DNA from: Methylococcales bacterium
GTDB lineage: Bacteria > Pseudomonadota > Gammaproteobacteria > Methylococcales > Methylomonadaceae
Direction: 5' to 3'
NCBI GenBank assembly: GCA_028712795.1
Contig: JAQTPT010000021.1
Location: forward strand, 1-57,221
Length of the DNA stretch: 57,221 nucleotides
A program made the position numbers and the translations under genes. This document shows, in pieces, positions 1 to 10,439 of the stretch (its first letter is position 1; the number at the start of each line of letters is the position of its first letter). Under the pieces are notes generated by a model. That model searched no databases. It was not told where the DNA came from and saw only the letters and a program-made list of their open reading frames with translations.

Positions 1-817
1 CATGGTCAGGAGCTCTGGACAAAACCGCCTCATACATTTGCGCGGCTGTCTCCACGTTTACTAAAGCGATGTTTGCAGGCGCTGCCAGTGCCACTGGTCC
101 GCTTACCAGAGTGACTTCTGCGCCGGCTTTTAAAGCGGCAACCGCTATCGCGTAACCCATTTTTCCGGAGCTTCGATTCGTAAGGTAACGCACGGGGTCT
201 AAAGGCTCCCGGGTGGGGCCTGCGCTGATTAGCACTTTCAGGCCTTGTAAATTTTGCACTGTTGTCTGATTATTAAGTTCCAGCGCGTGAATTAAATGCT
301 TGCAAATATCAAACGGTTCGGACATTCGGCCAAAGCCGGTTTCGCCACAAGCCTGATCGCCTTGCTCAGGACCGATGATATCAACCCCATGACGTTTTAG
401 TGTTTCAATATTTTCCCGGGTGACGGCTTTATTCCACATGGCCTGATTCATTGCCGGCGCGACATAAACCGGACACGTTGCCGCCAGATAAAGCGTTGAC
501 AGTAAATCATCAGCCAGCCCATGACTCAATTTTGCAATAATGTTAGCGGTTGCCGGCGCGATAATTAACACATCAGCCCAACGCGCCAAACTGATATGCC
601 CCATCGCATTTTCCGTATCGGCATCCAGCAATTCACTATGCACCGGATTACCGGAAAGGGCCTGAAAAGTTAACGGACTGATAAAGTGCATGGCGGATTG
701 TGTCATCACCACCCGCACCTCCGAACCCTGCTTTCTGAACAGCCTAACCAGTTCAGCGGATTTGTACGCAGCGATGCCGCCGGTAACGCCCAATAAAATA
801 TGCTTGTTAATAGTCAT
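1..817 (-). CDS. coaBC: CoaBC, phosphopantothenoylcysteine decarboxylase/phosphopantothenate-cysteine ligase (5' part, cut by window edge)
   Basis: Bifunctional cytosolic enzyme of coenzyme A synthesis: CoaB joins cysteine to 4'-phosphopantothenate and CoaC decarboxylates the product. I translated 272 codons from the ATG at 817-815, and the frame stays open to base 1. The start reads MTINKHILLGVTGGIAAYK, the flavoprotein nucleotide-binding start of CoaC. It is followed by an HISLARWAD stretch and the PAMN substrate-clamp motif (about residue 110). The next part, ISAGPTREPLDPVRYLTNRS, is the beginning of the CoaB domain. The rest of CoaB lies outside the window. It is transcribed away from the M48 protease gene. 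Identity is confident from the motif order. Confidence 0.93.
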   Translation of the reverse strand, partial: MTINKHILLGVTGGIAAYKSAELVRLFRKQGSEVRVVMTQSAMHFISPLTFQALSGNPVHSELLDADTENAMGHISLARWADVLIIAPATANIIAKLSHGLADDLLSTLYLAATCPVYVAPAMNQAMWNKAVTRENIETLKRHGVDIIGPEQGDQACGETGFGRMSEPFDICKHLIHALELNNQTTVQNLQGLKVLISAGPTREPLDPVRYLTNRSSGKMGYAIAVAALKAGAEVTLVSGPVALAAPANIALVNVETAAQMYEAVLSRAPDH

Positions 818-932
818 GCCTGGAAACGAATAAAAAATCTATTATGGCAAGTACCTATAAATTCTACCAGGTCTAAATTTTGACCGGCATAAGGGAAGGA
901 CGAATAGCCGAGGATTGATTTCCACGCACATG

Positions 933-964
933 TGTATCCATAGTGTGAATCAAAGATGGATACA
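933..964. promoter_or_regulatory. Inverted repeat TGTATCCA-N16-TGGATACA between divergent genes
   Basis: A perfect 8-bp inverted repeat (933-940 and 957-964) with a 16-base spacer lies in the 377-bp divergent gap between coaBC and the M48 protease gene. The position would suit an operator or a small hairpin. No known regulator is recognised. I see nothing else definite between 818 and 1194. Confidence 0.3.
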
Positions 965-1194
965 GTTTTGGCAAAAATAAATCTCTTTGGCATTCCTAAC
1001 TATTGCAACCGCTTTAAATTGAGGCAGGATCTGCTGGTGAAAACATGCATAAACTGCAATTTTGATCGTGTTGGTCATCGCCGAAATCTTCTTGGCTAAA
1101 TCCCTATCCAGGGTGCATAAATACATTTTTCAGCTTCAGATAAAAACTTGCGTTAAAATGATGTCTGTTGTTGCAAATATTGGTGTTTACTTTA

Positions 1195-1977
1195 ATGTAT
1201 AAAAAATTTTTTCCTGTCCTGATGACTTCTTTTCTATTAAGCGCCTGCGCCACTAGTCCTACAGGCAGAAGCCAATTCATTGCCATGCCTGATGCGGAAA
1301 TCAACCAAATGGGTTTACAGGCTTTTGATGCGTTAAAAAAAGAAAAACCTGTCAGCAATAACAGTCAATACAATCAGATTGCAAGCTGCATTTCCCAGGC
1401 TATCACAACTGAGCAGGGTGGTGTGTGGGAAGTCGTCGTTTTTGAAGATAAATCGCCCAACGCATTTGCTTTACCCGGCAACAAAATTGGCATATACACC
1501 GGAATGCTTACGCTGGTCGATAATCAGGATCAGTTAGCTGCGGTAATCGGCCATGAAGTCGGGCACGTACTCGCAAAACACAGCAATGAAAGGGCATCGC
1601 AAGAATTGGCCGTCAATTCCGGCATGTCGATGATTCAGGCAATGGGAGCGCCACAATCAGCTTTAGGCCAAACTGCTTTTGGCCTGCTGGGTGTCGGTGC
1701 CCAATACGGCATACTGATGCCCTTCAGTCGTGTTCAAGAAAGCGAAGCAGACATCATCGGCGTGGATTTAATGGCAAAAGCGGGCTTTGACCCAAGACAA
1801 AGCATTACGCTATGGCAAAAAATGGAACAAGCCTCGCAAGGCCAGCAACCGATAGAATTTTTGTCAACGCATCCAGCACATGCCACGCGCATTCAAGACC
1901 TGGAAAAACACATGCCGCAAGCAATGACATTGTTCGAGCAGGCTCATGCTGCAGGCAAGCAACCGCATTGTAAATAA
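1195..1977 (+). CDS. M48-family zinc metalloprotease, lipoprotein
   Basis: Predicted membrane-anchored zinc protease of the envelope, 260 aa. I chose the ATG at 1195 because it begins a clean lipoprotein signal peptide: MYKKFFPVLM, a hydrophobic run, then lipobox LSAC with Cys18. The upstream in-frame start at 1168 would put a non-signal leader before it. The zinc site HEVGH is at residues 120-124, and an ESEAD box about 60 residues later supplies the third ligand, as in LoiP/YggG-type M48 proteases. A late STHPAHATRI stretch is also typical of these enzymes. In the family the role is turnover of damaged envelope proteins. The gene ends 3 bases before dapC, so the two are probably co-transcribed. 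Family is certain; the exact orthologue is not. Confidence 0.9.
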   Translation: MYKKFFPVLMTSFLLSACATSPTGRSQFIAMPDAEINQMGLQAFDALKKEKPVSNNSQYNQIASCISQAITTEQGGVWEVVVFEDKSPNAFALPGNKIGIYTGMLTLVDNQDQLAAVIGHEVGHVLAKHSNERASQELAVNSGMSMIQAMGAPQSALGQTAFGLLGVGAQYGILMPFSRVQESEADIIGVDLMAKAGFDPRQSITLWQKMEQASQGQQPIEFLSTHPAHATRIQDLEKHMPQAMTLFEQAHAAGKQPHCK

Positions 1978-1980
1978 ATA

Positions 1981-3177
1981 ATGACCCCCAATTTAAAACG
2001 CTTACATCCCTACCCGTTTGAGAAACTGGCGCAACTTAAACACGGCATAGTTCCGCCTGAAAATAAATCGTCAATCGTAATGTCCATAGGCGAGCCAACA
2101 CATACTACCCCGCATTTTATTGAGGAAGCGCTGTTAAGCCATTTACACGGATTGTCCAGTTACCCGACAACAAAAGGCATGCTTGAGTTAAGACGGGTGA
2201 TTGCTGACTGGATAACAAAACGCTTCCAAATTCCCAATGCGTTTATTAATCCTGAAACTCAAATTTTACCTGTCAGCGGCACACGTGAAGCCTTGTTTTC
2301 CTTTGCACAATGCCTGATTGACCCGGCCACGAACCCCGTGGTGATTATGCCCAACCCGTTTTATCAGATTTATGAAGGCGCGGCATTACTGGCGGGGGCA
2401 GAACCGTATTTTTTAAACACGCTAGAGGAATCGGATTATTTACCTGATTTTGATGCCGTGCCCGAGACAATATGGCAACGCTGCCAATTGATTTATATCT
2501 GCTCACCCGGCAATCCGAGCGGTGCAGTCATCAGCCAGGCCAGCCATGAAAAGCTGATTAATCTGGCGGAACAATATGATTTTGTTATTGCTTCCGACGA
2601 ATGCTATACCGAACTCTATGATGACGAAAGCAATCCGCCCGTAGGTTTGCTCCAAACTGCATACAGCATGGGTAACAAAGAATTCAAACGCTGTGTGGTT
2701 TTCCATAGCTTATCCAAACGCTCCAACGCGCCGGGCTTGCGGTCGGGTTTTGTTGCGGGCGATGCCGATATTCTGCATTACTATTTTCAATACCGGACTT
2801 ATCAAGGCTGCGCCATGCCGCTACCCACGCAATATGCCAGCATTAAGGCTTGGGAGGATGAGAAGCACGTTGTCGAAAACCGCCGCTTGTATCGTGAAAA
2901 ATTCACAGCTTTCATAACTATTCTTGCGGATGTTTGCAAAATTCAGAAACCGCCAGCCGGTTTTTATGTCTGGTTAAAAACACCAATCGCCGATACCGGT
3001 TTTGCCCAACAGCTTTTTGCCAGGGAAAACATTACAGTATTACCGGGCAGTTTTTTATCCCGGGAATTTGACGGCATTAACCCCGGTATAAACCATGTCA
3101 GAATTGCCCTGGTTGCGCCACTGGATGACTGCATGGATGCTGCATATCGTATGAAACATTTCCTTAACACCTTATAA
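1981..3177 (+). CDS. dapC: Succinyldiaminopimelate transaminase (DapC)
   Basis: PLP-dependent class I/II aminotransferase, 398 aa. It would convert N-succinyl-2-amino-6-oxopimelate to N-succinyl-LL-diaminopimelate in lysine and peptidoglycan synthesis. It starts [19 protein letters not shown], a start typical of DapC. The PLP lysine is K246 in [11 protein letters not shown], preceded by SPGNPSG and SDECYTELY. The C-terminal [10 protein letters not shown] motif carries the substrate-carboxylate arginine. The function is supported by the neighbours: dapD starts 11 bases downstream and dapE is 3.4 kb further on. Other fold-type I aminotransferases look similar, so the assignment rests partly on this context. 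Confidence 0.9.
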   Translation: MTPNLKRLHPYPFEKLAQLKHGIVPPENKSSIVMSIGEPTHTTPHFIEEALLSHLHGLSSYPTTKGMLELRRVIADWITKRFQIPNAFINPETQILPVSGTREALFSFAQCLIDPATNPVVIMPNPFYQIYEGAALLAGAEPYFLNTLEESDYLPDFDAVPETIWQRCQLIYICSPGNPSGAVISQASHEKLINLAEQYDFVIASDECYTELYDDESNPPVGLLQTAYSMGNKEFKRCVVFHSLSKRSNAPGLRSGFVAGDADILHYYFQYRTYQGCAMPLPTQYASIKAWEDEKHVVENRRLYREKFTAFITILADVCKIQKPPAGFYVWLKTPIADTGFAQQLFARENITVLPGSFLSREFDGINPGINHVRIALVAPLDDCMDAAYRMKHFLNTL

Positions 3178-3187
3178 AAAGAAAATC

Positions 3188-4006
3188 ATGTCAAATCTTG
3201 AAAACACCATTAACGATGCCTTTGAACAACGCGCCGGCATCACTCCAGCGAATGTCTCAGCCGAAATCCGCAATGCGGTTTCCGAAACCCTTAACCTGCT
3301 CGATAAAGGAACGCTAAGAGTTGCAGAAAAAATCGACGGCGATTGGGTAACGCACCAATGGTTAAAAAAAGCCGTCTTATTGTCATTCAGAATTAACGAA
3401 AACCGCATGATGGATGGCGGCAACACCCGTTATTACGATAAGGTTGAATGCAAATATTCATCTTATACCGAGGAAGACTTCGCCAAAGCAGGCGTGCGCG
3501 TTGTGCCCAATGCCGTTGCCCGTCATGGCTCATATATTGCTCCCGGCGCAATATTGATGCCTTCTTACGTTAACATAGGCGCTTATGTGGACAGCGGCAC
3601 CATGGTTGACACCTGGGTGACTGTCGGTTCTTGCGCGCAAATTGGTAAAAACGTGCATCTTTCCGGCGGCGTCGGCATCGGTGGCGTTTTGGAACCGTTG
3701 CAAGCAGGCCCCACCATTATCGGCGATAACTGCTTTATCGGTGCGCGTTCAGAAATAGTTGAAGGCGTGGTTGTTGAAGACGGTTGCGTTATTTCCATGG
3801 GCGTCTATATCGGACAAAGCACCAAAATTTTCAACCGCATGACCGGCGAAGTCAGCTTCGGACGCATTCCAGCCGGATCCGTGGTCGTATCCGGCAACTT
3901 GCCTTCGGCAGACGGCAGCTATAGCCTGTATTGTGCGGTAATTATCAAACAGGTTGATGAAAGGACACGCAGCAAGACGGGGATTAATGAGTTACTCCGG
4001 GATTAA
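3188..4006 (+). CDS. dapD: Tetrahydrodipicolinate N-succinyltransferase (DapD)
   Basis: Succinyl-CoA-dependent acyltransferase of the succinylase DAP pathway, 272 aa, the usual length. The N-terminal helical part (to about residue 100) carries the FRINENRMM stretch. The middle is a left-handed beta-helix of hexapeptide repeats, seen as [20 protein letters not shown] and [20 protein letters not shown]. The C-terminus, with [20 protein letters not shown], matches DapD well. It follows dapC by 10 bases. The next gene downstream is a restriction enzyme rather than another dap gene, so the pathway operon is interrupted here. Confidence 0.96.
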   Translation: MSNLENTINDAFEQRAGITPANVSAEIRNAVSETLNLLDKGTLRVAEKIDGDWVTHQWLKKAVLLSFRINENRMMDGGNTRYYDKVECKYSSYTEEDFAKAGVRVVPNAVARHGSYIAPGAILMPSYVNIGAYVDSGTMVDTWVTVGSCAQIGKNVHLSGGVGIGGVLEPLQAGPTIIGDNCFIGARSEIVEGVVVEDGCVISMGVYIGQSTKIFNRMTGEVSFGRIPAGSVVVSGNLPSADGSYSLYCAVIIKQVDERTRSKTGINELLRD

Positions 4007-4039
4007 TTGTGCAAAAAAGAAGGGTATGCATGGAAATTT

Positions 4040-4630
4040 ATGAGTATTGAATTGCTCCCGGAATTTATTCTTGAGCATTATGAGCTGCATGAATGGAAAC
4101 ATTCATGTGCCATACTTCAAGGGGATTTTCCAGAAGAATGGACAGACATTATCTCTGTATTAAACGAATTTCGTTTATACAAAAGCTGGATAACTAATCC
4201 AGGAGGAAGGAAATCTCAAATATCAGAATTCCTCGATTCTTATCTTTATGGCCGTGGCTGGGTGGAGAAGGAATTTAATACTCAAGTGGTTGTTGATGAA
4301 CATATAATGGATGCGCCAACACATAGAGTAGATTGTTTTAGAAATAGGGTCGCTATTGAAATAGAATGGAATAATAAAGATCCGTTCTACGATAGGGATT
4401 TAAATAACTTTCGTTTACTGTTTGATCTTCGAGCCATAAGCGTTGGCGTTATCATTACCCGATGTGATGAGCTGCAAGAAATATTCAAAGAATTAGGTCG
4501 AGGTTCATCTTATGGCGCATCAACTACACACATGAGTAAGCTTCTTCCGCGTATTGAAGGCGGCAGTGGCGCGGGATGCCCGTTGTTGGTTATCGGTATA
4601 TCTAAAAAGCTATATGTTGAGGATGAGTAA
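4040..4630 (+). CDS. BglII/BstYI-family type II restriction endonuclease
   Basis: Predicted type II endonuclease, 196 aa from the ATG at 4040; a TTG at 4007 is in frame but directly abuts the dapD stop. The core HRVDCFRNRVAIEIEWNNKD and the following DRDLNNFRLLFDLRAISVGV resemble the BglII family. In BglII the metal site is D84-E93-Q95. Here D98, E107 and E109 have the same spacing, with Glu in place of Gln. The C-terminus has the family stretch ending GCPLLVIGI. The adenine-methyltransferase-like gene begins 2 bases after the stop, so the two form a restriction-modification pair. The recognition site is not readable from sequence; GATC-centred sites are known for relatives. Confidence 0.82.
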   Translation: MSIELLPEFILEHYELHEWKHSCAILQGDFPEEWTDIISVLNEFRLYKSWITNPGGRKSQISEFLDSYLYGRGWVEKEFNTQVVVDEHIMDAPTHRVDCFRNRVAIEIEWNNKDPFYDRDLNNFRLLFDLRAISVGVIITRCDELQEIFKELGRGSSYGASTTHMSKLLPRIEGGSGAGCPLLVIGISKKLYVEDE

Positions 4631-4632
4631 CC

Positions 4633-5283
4633 ATGAAAGCTTCTGATGATCTTTTGAACGCAGTCGGTAACAAAAAATTCGCTACCGTTCTGGCCGATCC
4701 TCCGTGGCAGTTTCAAAACAGAACGGGGAAAATGGCCCCTGAGCACAAAAGATTGCAACGTTATCCAACCATGTCGCTTCAAGAAATAAAAGATCTCCCG
4801 GTTGAAGCAATTGTTGCAGATACAGCGCATCTGTATTTATGGGTGCCAAATGCATTATTAGCCGAAGGTATGCAGGTTATGGAGCACTGGGGTTTCACTT
4901 ATAAAACCAATCTAATCTGGTATAAAGTCCGTAAAGATGGAGGGCCTGATAGAAGAGGCGTTGGATTCTATTTTAGGAATGTAACAGAAATTATTCTTTT
5001 TGGCGTTCGGGGCAAGAATGCTCGTACTTTGCAACCCGGTCGAACTCAAGAGAACATTATTTCATCAAGAAAGCGGGAGCACAGCAGAAAACCGGATGAG
5101 CAATATGAACTTATTGAGGCATGCAGTTTAGGGCCACGCATTGAATTATTTGCAAGGGGACCAAGAAAAGATTGGTTCGTTTGGGGTAATCAATCCGAGG
5201 AATACACGCCGGACTGGGAAACATATTCAAACCATTCTCAATCTACTGTCGTGCCATTTCAGAAAATCGTTAAAGCTATTTAG
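4633..5283 (+). CDS. MT-A70-family DNA N6-adenine methyltransferase
   Basis: SAM-dependent methyltransferase of the MT-A70 fold, 216 aa. The catalytic motif DPPW is at residues 22-25 (FATVLADPPWQF). It is followed by the LYLWVPNALLAEGMQVMEHW region and the GVGFYFRNVTEIILFGVRG stretch typical of this family. The late RKREHSRKPDEQYELIE is the helix that contacts target and SAM in relatives. It starts 2 bases after the BglII-like gene, so it is the likely protective methylase of the pair and would methylate adenine in the shared site. A stem-loop follows directly downstream. Confidence 0.88.
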   Translation: MKASDDLLNAVGNKKFATVLADPPWQFQNRTGKMAPEHKRLQRYPTMSLQEIKDLPVEAIVADTAHLYLWVPNALLAEGMQVMEHWGFTYKTNLIWYKVRKDGGPDRRGVGFYFRNVTEIILFGVRGKNARTLQPGRTQENIISSRKREHSRKPDEQYELIEACSLGPRIELFARGPRKDWFVWGNQSEEYTPDWETYSNHSQSTVVPFQKIVKAI

Positions 5284-5294
5284 AAATTAATAGA

Positions 5295-5330
5295 GTGCGA
5301 AAACCTGGTTTATCAACCGGGCTTTCGCAC
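5295..5330 (+). terminator. Stem-loop after the restriction-modification pair
   Basis: A 14-bp stem with one mismatch and one G-U pair starts GTGCGAAA and closes TTTCGCAC around the loop TTTATCAA, 11 bases after the methyltransferase stop. There is no U-run after it, so it may end transcription weakly, protect the mRNA end or mark an insertion boundary. Confidence 0.4.
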
Positions 5331-5360
5331 CATGTAACACAGCTATTCCAAAACAAACTT

Positions 5361-5834
5361 ATGATCAATAACGACGTATTACGCAGAGTTCGCTACGCTT
5401 TGGATCTTAACGATCAAACCATGATCGAGATCTTTGCATTAAGCGAAGTAGCAATAAGCCGGGGCGACCTGCTCAATCTGCTGAAAAAAGACAACCAGGA
5501 AGGTTATGTCGAACTAGACAATAAGCGCCTGGACGCTTTTTTGAAAGGTTTAATTACCTATAGAAGAGGAAAACTGGAAACACCGCCCGGGCAACCGAAA
5601 AAACCGGAATTGCCATTAACCAATAATAGTATTCTCAAAAAACTAAGAATCGCCTTAAACTTTAAAGAAGACGATATGCTTAACACCTTGAAGCTGGCCG
5701 ATTTTGAAATATCCAAAGGCGAACTCAGTGCTTTTTTCAGGCAAAAAGGACATAAGAATTACCGTGAATGCGGCGACCAAATCATTAGAAACTTTTTACA
5801 GGGCCTTACTATTCATTTTAGGAACCCAAGCTGA
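5361..5834 (+). CDS. yehS: DUF1456 protein, YehS-like
   Basis: 157 aa from the ATG at 5361. The longer frame from 5295 would be read through the stem-loop and is rejected. The protein is an internal duplication. Residues 1-60 begin MINNDVLRRVRYALDLND and residues about 85-150 begin NSILKKLRIALNFKEDD, each followed by a ...IS(R/K)GEL/DL...FF/LLK segment and a FL(K/Q)GL ending. This two-repeat layout is the DUF1456/YehS family, whose function is unknown. The length equals that of E. coli YehS. Confidence 0.85.
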   Translation: MINNDVLRRVRYALDLNDQTMIEIFALSEVAISRGDLLNLLKKDNQEGYVELDNKRLDAFLKGLITYRRGKLETPPGQPKKPELPLTNNSILKKLRIALNFKEDDMLNTLKLADFEISKGELSAFFRQKGHKNYRECGDQIIRNFLQGLTIHFRNPS

Positions 5835-5932
5835 TGAATGGGTTCAAACTCCATACAAAATAGAGTTGCCAACGCTCTCAGATTATCCATGCTAAAAATT
5901 TTTTCTTTAACCTCAGCCACTTATTAAATATT

Positions 5933-6175
5933 ATGAGCGAAAATATCTCAAACAATGCCATCATTTACGCCACTTTGGCCATTAACAGCGAAGTGGATTT
6001 ACAGCGGGAATATCTGGAATCAGAGGATGTTCCTGAAGATGAGCGCGAAAACGAAGAAGAAATTCTGGCGGACCTCGAACAAGCCTTTATGGAATTTATT
6101 GATTTGTATAAAAAGCGCTGCAAAGCGGACAAAGAATTGCCGCCTATTGAAGAATTATTGAACAGTCAACTGTAA
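5933..6175 (+). CDS. Small acidic hypothetical protein
   Basis: 80 aa, not recognised. It is strongly acidic in the middle (ESEDVPEDERENEEEILADL) and probably all helical, with no signal peptide or membrane segment. It ends 8 bases before the YffB-like gene and reads in the same direction, so it is probably part of that operon. The codon content resembles the neighbours, which supports a real gene. A second frame over the same bases (5955-6161) looks like a shadow. Confidence 0.6.
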   Translation: MSENISNNAIIYATLAINSEVDLQREYLESEDVPEDERENEEEILADLEQAFMEFIDLYKKRCKADKELPPIEELLNSQL

Positions 6176-6183
6176 AAATAGCC

Positions 6184-7727
<1,544 letters not shown>

Positions 7728-7896
7728 CGCCGCATCTCTCAAAATGGCTAAAAATACTCATAATGATTTTCATCATCCAAGATTGCAGTCCAATATCCCC
7801 AGATACCTACGTGGAAAACTTGTGCCGATAGGGCCATAAGTAAATCCCATTTTAGGGAATGATTAACTTCAAAAAAAAGCCGCTAAAAGCTGCGGT

Positions 7897-7919
7897 CATT
7901 GTAAAACGCTATTACAATG
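7897..7919. promoter_or_regulatory. Inverted repeat CATTGTAA-N7-TTACAATG before the DUF1538 operon
   Basis: A perfect 8-bp inverted repeat with a 7-base centre lies about 120 bases upstream of the first DUF1538 start, in the 311-bp gap between dapE and that operon. It could be an operator or a hairpin. No other definite signal is seen in this gap; an AATATACAATC stretch near 8000 is a weak -10 candidate. Confidence 0.35.
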
Positions 7920-8038
7920 GTGCGCCAACTAACCCCAAATTGAAAACTGTTCAATTTTTGAAGCATTTCATTAACCAGATAGCTTTAAGCCGCTGCTTTA
8001 ATATACAATCAAGCCATCTTCAAGAGCTGGGAACATTG

Positions 8039-8767
8039 ATGTTAAAGAACCGTTTTATAAAACAACTGTTCAGCAGTTTTCTGGATCTTGCTCCAATTCT
8101 TGCCGTTGTTTTGATTTTTCAGGTTTTGATTATTCGTCAGCCCGTGCCTGATGTTGCCAGTTTAATGATCGGCACACTATTTGTCATTATCGGCCTCACA
8201 CTGTTTATTCAGGGACTTGAACTGAGCCTGTTTCCGCTGGGAGAGGCGATGGCTCATGCTTTCGCGCGTAAAGGTAGTTTATTCTGGCTACTGACCTTTG
8301 CCTTTTGTTTAGGTTTCGGCACTACCGTTGCTGAACCTGCTTTAATTGCCATTGCAGATGAAGCCGCAAGCATCGCCAGTAAAGGCGGTATAATTGAACA
8401 AACCAGTGCCGCCAGGGAAAGTTATGCCTTCGGACTACGTATTACCGTTGCCTTGTCCGTTGGATTTGCTATTTTAATTGGGGTACTAAGAATCATCCGG
8501 GGCTGGCCTTTGTATTATTTGATTATCGGCGGTTATTGTGGAGTGATCATCATAACGCCGTTTGCACCGGCCGAGATTATTGGCATCGCTTATGATTCAG
8601 GTGGGGTGACTACTTCAACTATCACTGTTCCGTTGGTAACAGCGCTAGGCGTGGGCTTGGCGACTGCCATTAAAGGGCGTAACCCGATGGTTGACGGCTT
8701 TGGTCTTATCGCGTTTGCGTCATTGACCCCAATGGTTTTCGTAATGGCTTACGGGATGATGATATGA
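8039..8767 (+). CDS. DUF1538 membrane protein, first copy
   Basis: Integral membrane protein, 242 aa from the ATG at 8039. The open frame reaches back to 7859, but that leader is basic and unlike the family. Six or so hydrophobic segments are seen. The hallmark [18 protein letters not shown] lies near residues 182-199, and the C-terminus carries [17 protein letters not shown]. Both motifs recur in the next gene, so the two are paralogous halves, probably forming a hetero-oligomer. DUF1538 has no established function; a transporter or channel role is inference from the helices and the PII-like and CBS neighbours. Confidence 0.82.
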   Translation: MLKNRFIKQLFSSFLDLAPILAVVLIFQVLIIRQPVPDVASLMIGTLFVIIGLTLFIQGLELSLFPLGEAMAHAFARKGSLFWLLTFAFCLGFGTTVAEPALIAIADEAASIASKGGIIEQTSAARESYAFGLRITVALSVGFAILIGVLRIIRGWPLYYLIIGGYCGVIIITPFAPAEIIGIAYDSGGVTTSTITVPLVTALGVGLATAIKGRNPMVDGFGLIAFASLTPMVFVMAYGMMI

Positions 8768-9543
8768 TTGAATGGTCAACGCATTTTGCGCTTGCACTGT
8801 TAGCCACCTGCCGGGATATTATGCCTATCGCCGCTATTATCATTGGTTTTCAGCTATTGGTAATCCGCAAACCTTTAGCCCACCCCCAAAAAACGCTAAT
8901 CGGTTTTTTGTATGTTTTACTGGGCATTACTTTTTTTCTGGAAGGTTTGGACATGGCCTTGTTCCCGCTGGGAAAGTTGATGGCAACCCAACTGACCACG
9001 CCTGAATTTTTAGGTCTTGGTGCTAACCAGCAAACCCTGGCCTGGCGAGCTTATGCCTGGGTTTATGTTTTTGCCGCCAGCATTGGTTTTGCGACGACCT
9101 TGGCCGAACCGTCCCTTCTCGCTGTTGCCCTTAAGGCGGAACAAATTTCAGGGGGCGCTATCCATGCGTGGGGTCTGCGTATTGCCGTTTCCATAGGCGT
9201 AGCCTTTGGGATAGCTTTGGGCGCATTTCGGATTGTTACGGGGACTGAGCTTTATTATTTTATTATCTCAGGTTATGTTGTCGTCCTGATACAAACCCTG
9301 TTTGCTCCCAAAATAATTATCGGGCTCGCTTATGACTCTGGCGGGGTAACGACATCGACGGTTACCGTACCACTTGTCACTGCATTAGGACTCGGACTGG
9401 CTGAGTCAGTGCCCGGAAGAAACCCGTTATTGGATGGTTTTGGTTTGATAGCCTTTGCCAGTTTATTCCCCATCATAGCCGTTCTAAGTTACGCGCAAAT
9501 TGCCTATTGGCTTAGCCAACGCAGCCGCTCATCAAAACCCTGA
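8764..9543 (+). CDS. DUF1538 membrane protein, second copy
   Basis: 259 aa, starting at an ATGA overlap with the first copy, so translation is coupled. It repeats the same architecture, with [18 protein letters not shown] near residue 188 and [17 protein letters not shown] near the end. An early [14 protein letters not shown] corresponds to [13 protein letters not shown] in copy one, and [12 protein letters not shown] to [12 protein letters not shown]. The conserved acidic and Ser/Thr-rich stretches inside membrane helices suggest a substrate or ion path. It is followed 8 bases later by a PII-like gene. Confidence 0.85.
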   Translation: MIEWSTHFALALLATCRDIMPIAAIIIGFQLLVIRKPLAHPQKTLIGFLYVLLGITFFLEGLDMALFPLGKLMATQLTTPEFLGLGANQQTLAWRAYAWVYVFAASIGFATTLAEPSLLAVALKAEQISGGAIHAWGLRIAVSIGVAFGIALGAFRIVTGTELYYFIISGYVVVLIQTLFAPKIIIGLAYDSGGVTTSTVTVPLVTALGLGLAESVPGRNPLLDGFGLIAFASLFPIIAVLSYAQIAYWLSQRSRSSKP

Positions 9544-9551
9544 GGAAAACC

Positions 9552-9902
9552 ATGCATTTCAAATTAATTATTGCCTTTGTTGAAGATAATAAAACCGACT
9601 TGGTGCTTGATACAGCGCGTAAAAACGGCGCCAAAGGGGCAACAGTTATCAACTCTGCACGAGGCGAAGGGTTGAAACAATCGAAAACCTTTTTTGGCCT
9701 GACACTTGAAACTCAACGCGATGTGCTGTTATTTCTGGTCGAAGAACACCTCAGCCGGCACATTCTTGAAACAATAGCCAAGGCTGCGGAATTCGACATC
9801 AAACCCGGCACCGGGATTGCATTTCAGGTTGATGTTGAAGATGCTATCGGCGTTATGCGGCAGGTTGAAGAATTAACCCATGAACTTGAGGATAAAATAT
9901 GA
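9552..9902 (+). CDS. PII-like signalling protein
   Basis: 116 aa with the ferredoxin-like fold of the PII/GlnB superfamily. The beta strands MHFKLIIAFVEDN and DVLLFLVEE and the segment GTGIAFQVDVEDAIGV, equivalent to the PII C-terminal strand, are visible. The T-loop region (about 36-50) lacks the GlnB uridylylation tyrosine context, so control by GlnD-type uridylylation is unlikely. PII-like proteins usually bind a nucleotide and gate a membrane partner. The adjacent DUF1538 pair is the obvious candidate partner, by inference. The CBS gene start overlaps its stop. Confidence 0.82.
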   Translation: MHFKLIIAFVEDNKTDLVLDTARKNGAKGATVINSARGEGLKQSKTFFGLTLETQRDVLLFLVEEHLSRHILETIAKAAEFDIKPGTGIAFQVDVEDAIGVMRQVEELTHELEDKI

Positions 9903-10309
9903 TAGAAAAGAAAGGCATAGTCCGCGTCAAAGACGTCATGAAAACCGACTTCGGCACCATTGACGGTGTTGCCACGGTGGCCGATGCCTTAAAAAAAATG
10001 AAATCGCTTAAAACGGCTGTTCTTATTGTGAATAAACGCAACCAGGATGATGAATACGGTATGCTGACTTCCGGCGATATCGCTCGCCATGTTCTTGCGA
10101 AAGATCGTGCGCCGGATCGGGTTAACGTCTATGAAATCATGAGTAAGCCTGTAATTTCGGTGCATCCCGATATGGATATCCGCTATTGTTCGCGGCTTTT
10201 TGCCAACTATAACCTGGTCAGGGCACCCGTTCTTGAAAACAACAAGGTTGTCGGCATGGTTAGCCCCAATTCCTTGGTGTTGGATGGGATGTACAAAACG
10301 TTTCAATAA
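9899..10309 (+). CDS. CBS-domain pair protein
   Basis: 136 aa made of two CBS domains (about residues 8-65 and 78-134). Typical segments are VKDVMKTDFGTIDGVATVAD, MLTSGDIARHVLAK and YEIMSKPVISVHPDMDI. CBS pairs bind adenine nucleotides or SAM. The start ATG overlaps the PII-like stop (ATGA), making it the fourth gene of the DUF1538 operon. Two nucleotide sensors beside two membrane proteins suggest energy- or nitrogen-state control of transport; that is inference. Confidence 0.88.
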   Translation: MIEKKGIVRVKDVMKTDFGTIDGVATVADALKKMKSLKTAVLIVNKRNQDDEYGMLTSGDIARHVLAKDRAPDRVNVYEIMSKPVISVHPDMDIRYCSRLFANYNLVRAPVLENNKVVGMVSPNSLVLDGMYKTFQ

Positions 10310-10439
10310 ATGGCATCCTGCCGAAAATAGCAGTACAATTTACCTCAGCAGAGTAAAGATGTTGAACGAGTGGAAGTCCCGGTTATCAATGTTGAAGTTC
10401 TCTGTTAACCGTAAGTTTTTAATCTAGGAGTTTTTGAAA

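Noticed and set aside
7859..8038. Longer start for the first DUF1538 gene
   Set aside because: The 60-residue leader is basic and not like the family, and it contains a palindrome that looks regulatory.
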